From assembly GCA_934183325.1 (NCBI GenBank), contig CAKPSH010000012.1, positions 1 to 39,904 of the forward strand: a stretch of 39,904 nt of DNA, written 5' to 3'. The notes under the pieces were generated by a model. The model was not told the origin of the DNA, did no database searches, and saw only the letters and a list, made by a program, of their open reading frames with translations. A program made the translations under genes and the position numbers. Positions 34,087 to 39,904 of this stretch are shown piece by piece. The number at the start of each line of letters is the position of its first letter. Position 1 is the stretch's first letter. Origin of the DNA: an uncultured Clostridia bacterium (GTDB taxonomy: Bacteria; Bacillota; Clostridia; TANB77; CAG-508).

Positions 34087-34641
34087 ATGAGTGAAGAAGA
34101 GAAAATGCTAGCTGGAGAAATCTATGATGCTAATTATGATAAAGAATTACTTGAAAAGAGATTTAATGCAAAAGAATTATGTAAAAAATTCAATGATTGC
34201 GATGTTAGAAAAATAGAAGAAAAAAAGAAGATATTAGAAAAATTATTTCAGAAAAAAATAGACATAATGGGAATTGAACCTAATTTTTATTGTGATTATG
34301 GGTTTAATATATTTTTAGGAAAAAATTTTTATTCAAATCACAATTTGGTAATTTTAGATGCAAATAAAGTTGAATTTGGTGATAATGTTTTTATTGGACC
34401 TAATTGTGGTTTTTATACATCAGGGCATCCATTAGATTATGAAATAAGAAATAGAGGATTGGAATATGCAAAACCTATTAAAGTAGGAGATAATGTATGG
34501 ATAGGTGGAAACGTTTGCGTTATGCCGGGAGTAACAATAGGAAGTAATGTAGTTATTGGTGCGGGTAGTGTTGTTACTAAAGATATTCCATCTAATGTTG
34601 TAGCAGTAGGTAATCCTTGTAAAGTATTAAAGAAGAGTTAG
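34087..34641 (+). CDS. Maltose/galactoside O-acetyltransferase family protein
   Basis: A 184-residue trimeric hexapeptide acetyltransferase that moves acetyl from acetyl-CoA to a sugar hydroxyl. The N-terminal helical segment (MLAGEIYDANYDKELL) is typical of the Maa/LacA group. The left-handed beta helix runs from about 60. The catalytic His is in YTSGHPLD near 117, and CoA contacts are in IGGNVCVMPGVTIG and GAGSVVTKDIPSNVVAVGNP. The physiological sugar is not known for most members. AGGAGG gives the start. It is followed 31 bases on by the HAD phosphatase. Confidence 0.9.
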   Translation: MSEEEKMLAGEIYDANYDKELLEKRFNAKELCKKFNDCDVRKIEEKKKILEKLFQKKIDIMGIEPNFYCDYGFNIFLGKNFYSNHNLVILDANKVEFGDNVFIGPNCGFYTSGHPLDYEIRNRGLEYAKPIKVGDNVWIGGNVCVMPGVTIGSNVVIGAGSVVTKDIPSNVVAVGNPCKVLKKS

Positions 34642-34672
34642 TAAAAATAGTTTATTAGAAATGGAGTAATAG

Positions 34673-35464
34673 ATGAAATATAGAATAATTTCAATGGATT
34701 TTGATGGAACACTTTTAACAAGTAATAAAAAGGTGTCGGAAGAAAATAAAAAAACATTATTAGATTATAAAAGCAATGGGTATTTGATTGTTGGAATAAC
34801 AGCTAGAAATTTTTCAAGTGTAAATGATGTTTGTGATATTAATATATTTGACTATTTAATTTTAAATAATGGTAGCTATATATATGATGTAAAAAATAAA
34901 AGCAAAACAAACTATGGACATATTGAAAATGAAGATATAGTTAGCCTAACTAACTATTTTGATGATATTGCAGATGAAGTGGATTATTGCTCATTGAATG
35001 TATATTATAAACATAAAAAAATAAGTTTAAGTAAAAAGAAATATATAGTAGAAATTAATAACATTAGTGAAATAAAAGAAACAATAGTGAGAATGAATAT
35101 TTTCTTAAATGATAATGAAAATATTGATACACATTTGAATTTTATAAATAATAAATTTAGTAAATTAAATGCTTTTGAAATGTCTGATACAGATAATAGT
35201 AACAGTAAAAAGTGGCTAGCTATAAATCCTAAAGAAATTGATAAATTCAAGGCTTTAGAAAAATTATGCTTGAAATTAAATATAAATATTGGAGAAGTTA
35301 TTTTCTTTGGAGATGGGGCAAATGACTTACCAATAATAAGCAAAGTAGGGTTGGGTGTTGCAATGGGCAATGCTTTGCAAGAAGTAAAAGAAAAAGCTCA
35401 AAAGGAAACATTATCAAATGATCAAAATGGAATAGCAAGTTTTCTAAAAAGTATGGAAGTATAA
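34673..35464 (+). CDS. HAD-superfamily phosphatase, Cof type
   Basis: A 263-residue phosphatase of the Cof/class IIB group. Motif I is MDFDGTLL at residues 8-15, motif II the T in GITARN near 43, the motif III Lys is at about 193, and motif IV is FFGDGANDLPII near 210-221. The cap domain lies between about 85 and 185. Substrates are typically sugar phosphates or flavin intermediates; none can be named. GGAGTAA precedes the ATG. It ends 34 bases before the lysozyme gene, so they may share a transcript. Confidence 0.9.
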   Translation: MKYRIISMDFDGTLLTSNKKVSEENKKTLLDYKSNGYLIVGITARNFSSVNDVCDINIFDYLILNNGSYIYDVKNKSKTNYGHIENEDIVSLTNYFDDIADEVDYCSLNVYYKHKKISLSKKKYIVEINNISEIKETIVRMNIFLNDNENIDTHLNFINNKFSKLNAFEMSDTDNSNSKKWLAINPKEIDKFKALEKLCLKLNINIGEVIFFGDGANDLPIISKVGLGVAMGNALQEVKEKAQKETLSNDQNGIASFLKSMEV

Positions 35465-35498
35465 AATTTATTAATAGAAATAGTTGGTAGGAGAAAAA

Positions 35499-36227
35499 AT
35501 GAGAAGAAAAGTTTTAAGTGGAGTAGGTCTATTTGTAGCAATTATTATAGTAATAGTAATGCTTTGGTATAATGGTATAGTGATGTTCAACTATCCTAAA
35601 GAAGAAAAGTATGAAGTAAGAGGTATAGATGTTTCAGCTTACCAAGGAGATATTGACTGGAATGTTTTATCAGAACAAGGAATACAATTTGCTTTTATTA
35701 AAGCAACTGAGGGAAGCTCTTTTGTGGATGAGAAATTTAGTGTAAATTATGAAAATGCAATAAAAACAAATTTAAAGATAGGGGAATATCATTTTTTTAG
35801 TTATGATAGTGAAGGAGATACACAAGCAGAAAATTTTATAAGAAATGTTCCTAAAACAGAAGGAATGTTGCCACCAGTTATTGATATTGAATTTTATGGA
35901 GATAAATATATTAATATTCCAGATGTTGAAAAGACACAGAAAGAATTAAAAATAATGTTAGAAAAATTAGAAGAATACTATGAGAAAAAGCCAATTATAT
36001 ATGCAACGTATAAATCTTATAATTTATATATTGCGAATAATTATCAAGATAACTATATTTGGATAAGAGATGTTTATTTTAATCCAAAACTAAAAGACAA
36101 TAGAAAATGGACTTTTTGGCAGTATACAGATAAGGCAAGACTAGAGGGATATAATGGCATGGAAAAAAGAATAGATGTTAATGTATTTAATGGAAATATG
36201 AAGGAATTCGAGGAGTTGTTTAATTAA
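35499..36227 (+). CDS. GH25-family lysozyme (membrane-anchored)
   Basis: A 242-residue N-acetylmuramidase. A basic N-terminus and one hydrophobic helix (about 9-29) act as signal or anchor, putting the enzyme outside the membrane. The GH25 domain starts GIDVSAYQGDIDW near 45. It keeps the acidic active-site cluster (the Asp in GIDVS, DIE in PVIDIEFYGD near 132) and ends with the WTFWQYTD motif near 208. It should cut peptidoglycan glycan strands. TAGGAGA precedes the chosen ATG at 35499; an upstream TTG at 35484 has no site. The terminator is at 36243-36277. Confidence 0.93.
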   Translation: MRRKVLSGVGLFVAIIIVIVMLWYNGIVMFNYPKEEKYEVRGIDVSAYQGDIDWNVLSEQGIQFAFIKATEGSSFVDEKFSVNYENAIKTNLKIGEYHFFSYDSEGDTQAENFIRNVPKTEGMLPPVIDIEFYGDKYINIPDVEKTQKELKIMLEKLEEYYEKKPIIYATYKSYNLYIANNYQDNYIWIRDVYFNPKLKDNRKWTFWQYTDKARLEGYNGMEKRIDVNVFNGNMKEFEELFN

Positions 36228-36242
36228 AAATAAAAATAGTGT

Positions 36243-36277
36243 AAAGCAAGTAATTAGTTGAAAATTACTTGCTTTTA
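36243..36277 (+). terminator. Terminator of the lysozyme gene
   Basis: AAAGCAAGTAATT (36243-36255) pairs perfectly with AATTACTTGCTTT (36263-36275), followed by TTTTAT-type sequence. Confidence 0.85.
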
Positions 36278-36366
36278 TGGTAAAATATAAGAATGTTAAA
36301 AAATGTAAAGAAAAAAATAAATTTAAATGAATGATTGAACATTAAATGGTAAAGGAAATAGATTTT

Positions 36367-36867
36367 ATGATAATTGAATATAGTGAAGAATATAATGAAC
36401 AAGTAAAAGATTTGTTGGTAGAACTCCAAAAATATATATCAAATATTGATGTAGAGGGATATAATATAGTTGGTAATCAATATAGAGAAAAATATTTTAA
36501 AGAAACACTAAAAAGTGTTACTGAGAAAAATGGTAAAATCTTTTTATATAAAGAAAATGAAAAGATAATAGGTTTAGTTATTGGAATTATTAATAATGAA
36601 AGAGTTACAACATTTGACTTTGATGTACCCCAAAGAGGTAGAATAACCGAATTAGTGGTTAACGAGAATTATAGGGGGAAAGGTATAGGTAAAGCTTTAT
36701 TGCAAAAAATGAATAAATATTTAAAGTCAATAGGATGTGAAAAAATAATGCTTGCTGTATTTGGTTATAATGAGGAAGCAATCAGATTTTATCAAAGAAA
36801 TGGTTTTCATGTTAGAATGTTTGATATGATAGAAAGTGAACAAAAAATAGAAGAAGGTAAAGAGTAA
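36367..36867 (+). CDS. GNAT-family N-acetyltransferase
   Basis: A 166-residue acetyltransferase with the acetyl-CoA loop ENYRGKGIGKALLQKMNKYL (about 98-117) and the C-terminal AVFGYNEEAIRFYQRNGF motif. I placed the start at 36367 (MIIEYSEEYNEQ, with AAAGGAA ten bases upstream); an ATG at 36346 has no site. The acetyl acceptor is unknown. It is the last complete gene before the mobile element. Confidence 0.88.
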   Translation: MIIEYSEEYNEQVKDLLVELQKYISNIDVEGYNIVGNQYREKYFKETLKSVTEKNGKIFLYKENEKIIGLVIGIINNERVTTFDFDVPQRGRITELVVNENYRGKGIGKALLQKMNKYLKSIGCEKIMLAVFGYNEEAIRFYQRNGFHVRMFDMIESEQKIEEGKE

Positions 36868-36868
36868 T

Positions 36869-36973
36869 ATGGATATGTATCAAAAAAGGAAAAAAAGACA
36901 AGAAATGAAAAATAGTGAAAATAAAAAAGAAACACAAAATCAAATGAATATTAATTGGGTAATGGAGACATAA
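36869..36973 (+). pseudogene. Truncated 5' stump of a gene, possibly rbgA (ylqF)
   Basis: A 34-codon frame (MDMYQKRKKRQEMKNSEN...) that starts one base after the GNAT stop and ends in NQMNINW-VMET. MNINW is how the ribosome-assembly GTPase RbgA begins (xINWxPGHM). Here the frame departs after Trp and stops four codons later. Around the break the DNA still looks loosely like a coding version of PGHMKKT. I infer that the rest of the gene was displaced by the element to the right. It may instead be a small gene of its own. Confidence 0.4.
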
Positions 36974-37094
36974 GAAAAACTCACTTCAAAGCCTTATAAA
37001 TAAAGAAAAAAATCTTAAATTCTTTTTACATATTTAAGATGGTTTTTAACGAAATTTATTAAAAATATGGGGTAATGGAAGAATATGAAAAACT
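36957..37094 (+). other. Element boundary with imperfect direct repeats (candidate attachment site)
   Basis: GGGTAATGGAGACATAAGAAAAACT (split: GGGTAATGGA, ATA, GAAAAACT shared) at 36957-36981 recurs imperfectly at 37070-37094. The first copy lies exactly where the rbgA-like stump loses its reading frame. Between the copies is a terminator-like hairpin. This is where I place the left end of the mobile element. Confidence 0.35.
37012..37047 (+). terminator. Hairpin terminator near the element left end
   Basis: ATCTTAAAT (37012-37020) and ATTTAAGAT (37032-37040) pair perfectly and GG-TTTTT follows. Confidence 0.6.
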
Positions 37095-37197
37095 TTAATA
37101 TATAATAACAAAGAAAAGTAAGAGATAAAAAATTTGGAGTGTTGATGTTAACAATCCAATAAAAATATGAGATATAAAAGAAATGCTAGGAGTAATA

Positions 37198-38262
37198 ATG
37201 ATTTTATTTTATAAAACTAAAATATTAATAAGTGGGATATTTCCGATGATTAACTTTAAAATAGATGGATTTGTAGAAAAAACAGATTTATATAACGAAA
37301 ATATGATAGATGCTAATAATCCTGATTATATATTTTATTCATCTGGACATCTACTTAATTCAATTTATTCTTGTAAAGAAAAAGAAGGTAATTATTATGA
37401 ATATTTTGAAAATGAAGAGTTGGTTAAATGCGAAGTTGATGAAGAACTTTCAAAAAAAGAAATTGAAAAAATGATACTAAAAGAACAATTTAATAAAGTT
37501 AGTATGTTACAAAAGAAAATCAGATTATTAACTGGATTGGGTATAACACTTCCTGTTTTTAAAACTACAATTTATAATGAAAACAATGATTTTTATACTT
37601 TTGTTGGTGGAGTTAATTGGGAAATATGTAGATTATCAGTTAGTGACTATAACGAAGAAATGAAAAATAAATTAAGTCAAAGATTAAATTTTTATATTTC
37701 AGATTCTACAATATCGGATCTTGAAGATAAAAATGTGAGATATAAAAGAGCATTGAATTTTTATTTAAAGTCTTTTGAATCACAAGATATAGGCATTAGA
37801 TTTACCTTATTATTTTCATCATTAGAAGCATTGTTTAATATTGTAGGTAACAGTGTTACTGAAGAAGTTTCTAATTATGCAAGTAATATTTTATTTTTAA
37901 ATAGTAAGCAAAGACATAGTTCTAAATGGAAAATGTCAACATACTACGATATACGCTCACGCTATATTCATGGAAATGATGGTTATGAATTAACTATTAA
38001 ACAAGAAAATGAATTAAGAGATTATGTAAGAGAAATATTAATAATTTATTGGAACATTTCTATGTCTTATAATATATTTGATGCGCAAGAAATGAAGGAT
38101 GTAATAAATAATACAAAAAGAGATAATTTAGATGTACGAGTACAATTGTTTATAAAATATATGAGAACTCCACCTAAACAATATAGTGAATTATATAATC
38201 AAATACGTTCAGAATTTTTAAATAAAAATTATTCTGTATTATCTAATAAAAATATTATGTAA
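37198..38262 (+). CDS. HEPN-domain protein (Apea-like), likely accessory/defence gene
   Basis: A 354-residue protein starting MILFYKTKILISG with TAGGAG six bases upstream. The N-terminal half (about 1-180) is not recognised. The C-terminal half (about 195-310) is helical: FTLLFSSLEALFNIVGNS, then YDIRSRYIHGND near 260-271. The R-x4-H pattern (RSRYIHG) is the catalytic motif of HEPN ribonuclease domains, and the layout fits the Apea-like HEPN family. Such proteins often act in phage defence or toxin systems. It is 24 bases before the recombinase and probably cargo of the same element. Function is inferred from the motif and context only. Confidence 0.65.
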   Translation: MILFYKTKILISGIFPMINFKIDGFVEKTDLYNENMIDANNPDYIFYSSGHLLNSIYSCKEKEGNYYEYFENEELVKCEVDEELSKKEIEKMILKEQFNKVSMLQKKIRLLTGLGITLPVFKTTIYNENNDFYTFVGGVNWEICRLSVSDYNEEMKNKLSQRLNFYISDSTISDLEDKNVRYKRALNFYLKSFESQDIGIRFTLLFSSLEALFNIVGNSVTEEVSNYASNILFLNSKQRHSSKWKMSTYYDIRSRYIHGNDGYELTIKQENELRDYVREILIIYWNISMSYNIFDAQEMKDVINNTKRDNLDVRVQLFIKYMRTPPKQYSELYNQIRSEFLNKNYSVLSNKNIM

Positions 38263-38286
38263 TAAATAAAAAAGAGGTGATTAGTA

Positions 38287-39513
38287 ATGCAAAAATTTAA
38301 AGTTGCAGGATATATTAGATTATCTAAAGAAGATAAAATAAAAGACGAATCAAATAGTGTTACTAATCAAAAATTAATAATTACTTCATATATTGAAAAG
38401 AATAAAGATTTGGAACTTATTGATTTTTATATAGATGATGGTTATTCCGGTACAACATTTGATAGACCTGAATATAAAAGGATGTTTAAAGATATAGTAG
38501 ATGGAAAAGTAAATGCAATAATAGTCAAAGATTTGTCAAGATTTGGAAGAAATCATATACAATCAGATGATTATATAGAAAATATCCTTCCAGGTTATAA
38601 TGTTAGATTTATTTCAATAATTGATGAAATAGATAGTTTAAAGAATCCTAAATCTGTAAATAGTATATTAGTTCCTTTAAAAAACTTAATGAATGACCAA
38701 TATGCTAGAGATATTTCAGAAAAAGTTAGGTCAACTTTAAAAATAAAACAACTAAATGGAGAGTTTATAGGTGTAACAGCACCTTATGGATATTTAAAAG
38801 ATCCTAAAGATAAACATAAATTTATTAAAGATAAAGAAGCGTCTTATATCGTAAAGAAAATATTTAATATGATACTTTTAGGTAAAAGTAGAAAGGAAAT
38901 TGCAGAACATTTAAATAATAAAAATGTTTTAACTCCAAGTTTGTATAAATTAAGTAAAGAAAATACAAACAATGAAGAATTAATACGTTCTAAGAAATGG
39001 AATGCAGAAATAGTAAATAGAATATTAAGAAACGAAACATATACAGGAACATTAATTCAAAATATTAAAACAAAACCTAATTATAGAATTGATAAATTAA
39101 TTGATGTAAATAAAGACGAATGGATAATAACAGAAAATCATCACGAACCAATGATAAGTAAAGATAAATTTGAAGAAGTACAACAAATATTAAATAGAAA
39201 AACAAAGGTAAATAAAACCGATGATATCGATTTGTTTTCTGGTTATTTAAAATGTTCACATTGTGGAAGTAGTTTAATAATTAAAAAGAGTAAAAATCAA
39301 ATTTATTATTATTGCAGTTCCTATATTAAAGACAAGAGTTGTTTAAAATATTCTATAAATAAAAAGAAATTAGAACAAATGGTAAAAGATGAAATAATTA
39401 AGAAAAATAATATAGAAAAATTAGATAGAAAAGTATTAAATGAATTAATAGATATGATTTATATTACAGATAAAAATAATATAAAAATAGATTTTAAAAA
39501 TGATATAATATAA
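38287..39513 (+). CDS. Large serine recombinase
   Basis: A 408-residue site-specific recombinase. The catalytic domain (about 1-145) has the nucleophile Ser in YIRLSKED near residue 13 and the arginines in VKDLSRFGRNH near 82. The recombinase domain (about 165-290) contains PYGYLKDPKDKHKF and a WNAEIVNRILRNETYTG segment. The zinc ribbon CSHCG...YYCSSY...CLKY is at about 323-360, with a short coiled C-terminus. It resembles transposon and integrative-element recombinases of clostridia (TnpX/TndX group) but is at the short end. AAGAGGTGA precedes the ATG. It should catalyse integration and excision of the surrounding element. Confidence 0.93.
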   Translation: MQKFKVAGYIRLSKEDKIKDESNSVTNQKLIITSYIEKNKDLELIDFYIDDGYSGTTFDRPEYKRMFKDIVDGKVNAIIVKDLSRFGRNHIQSDDYIENILPGYNVRFISIIDEIDSLKNPKSVNSILVPLKNLMNDQYARDISEKVRSTLKIKQLNGEFIGVTAPYGYLKDPKDKHKFIKDKEASYIVKKIFNMILLGKSRKEIAEHLNNKNVLTPSLYKLSKENTNNEELIRSKKWNAEIVNRILRNETYTGTLIQNIKTKPNYRIDKLIDVNKDEWIITENHHEPMISKDKFEEVQQILNRKTKVNKTDDIDLFSGYLKCSHCGSSLIIKKSKNQIYYYCSSYIKDKSCLKYSINKKKLEQMVKDEIIKKNNIEKLDRKVLNELIDMIYITDKNNIKIDFKNDII

Positions 39514-39531
39514 AAGGAAAGGAGCATACTT

Positions 39532-39904
39532 ATGAAAATTAATGAGATAACTGTTAATGATTACTTAACAAAATCTAATTTGCCATCTAGTGATTATGTA
39601 ATTAATCCATATGTTGGTTGCCCTCATGGGTGTAAGTATTGTTACGCTTCTTTTATGAAACGATTTACCGGACATAAAGAGGATTGGGGAAAATTTGTTG
39701 ATATAAAAAAATGTGATAAAAAAATTAATTTTAAAAAAATATCAGGCAAGAATGTATTTCTATCTTCTGTTACAGATTGTTATAATCAATATGAAGAAAA
39801 ATATCTTATTACTAGAAATATTTTAGAACAATTAGTTTATTCAGATTGTAATTTATCTATATCCACAAAATCAAAATTGATTTTAAGAGATATTGATTTA
39901 TTAA
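39532..39904 (+). CDS. Radical SAM protein, 5' part (runs off the window)
   Basis: The first 124 residues are present. The cluster motif is CPHGCKYCYAS near residues 31-39 within NPYVGCPHGCKYCYA, followed by FMKRFTGHKEDWGKF and SSVTDCYNQYEEKY. This opening is that of the spore-photoproduct-lyase-like branch, and in particular of protein A of the so-called radical SAM mobile pair found on mobile elements of gut Firmicutes. It follows the recombinase by 18 bases with AAAGGAGC upstream, so it is probably element cargo. The 3' end, and any partner gene, lie outside the window. The pair assignment is from memory of the family and is an inference. Confidence 0.75.
   Translation, partial: MKINEITVNDYLTKSNLPSSDYVINPYVGCPHGCKYCYASFMKRFTGHKEDWGKFVDIKKCDKKINFKKISGKNVFLSSVTDCYNQYEEKYLITRNILEQLVYSDCNLSISTKSKLILRDIDLL

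Overview
The window is about 28% GC and uses AGA and A/T-ending codons. It has strong Shine-Dalgarno sites, sigma-A promoters with 17-base spacers, spore-coat genes, a SpoVB-type flippase, a response regulator with a Spo0A-like output domain, and a PASTA kinase. This points to a spore-forming, strictly anaerobic, low-GC Clostridia, probably an uncultured gut lineage. I cannot name the species.

Layout. 1-145: a solitary tRNA-Gly gene on the minus strand with its own promoter and terminator. 262-5394: a tight operon fmt-glmM-metG-nucleotide kinase-nadD. 5450-6144: a 118-bp repeat and two small coat genes. 6125-8750: a sensor kinase and response regulator flanking a 17-codon peptide minigene. 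8831-10739: an XRE regulator and murD. 10798-11193: a foreign, GC-rich gene. 11348-16000: a proline-rich protein, miaB, glmU and a cysteine desulfurase. 16273-20039: rlmN-prpC-prkC. 20221-23322: an MFS transporter and a SpoVB/MurJ-type flippase. 23425-23630: a structured RNA, probably 6S. 23814-31853: a GT4 glycosyltransferase, a YlbF-family protein, recJ, an acyl-CoA ligase, lexA and dxs. 31837-36867: a ComEC-like hydrolase, thioredoxin with a ferredoxin:thioredoxin reductase-like protein, an acetyltransferase, a HAD phosphatase, a GH25 lysozyme and a GNAT. From about 36957 to the end: a mobile element with a HEPN protein, a large serine recombinase and a radical SAM gene. It seems to interrupt a gene whose stump resembles rbgA.

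Main discovery candidate. Three unrelated genes (prkC, the flippase and the ComEC-like hydrolase) are each broken by one extra C. In each the extra base makes the zero-frame codon CGG, and skipping the C restores a glycine codon (GGT, GGA, GGA) at a position where the family has Gly. In about 11,000 codons of native genes I found no CGG used as an ordinary codon, although CGT, CGC and CGA are used. The tRNA-Gly(UCC) at 72-145 has G instead of A at position 37, so its loop offers 5'-UCCG-3', the exact complement of the four-base codon CGGA. I infer a dedicated +1 frameshifting (quadruplet-decoding) tRNA-Gly that reads CGGN as glycine and is needed to express these genes. Sequencing error is the main alternative, but it would have to repeat the same change three times.

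Other points of interest are the peptide minigene inside the two-component locus, with a shared ATACCAT motif in the promoters; a 118-bp double-hairpin repeat that always follows a terminator; and the mobile element at the right end.
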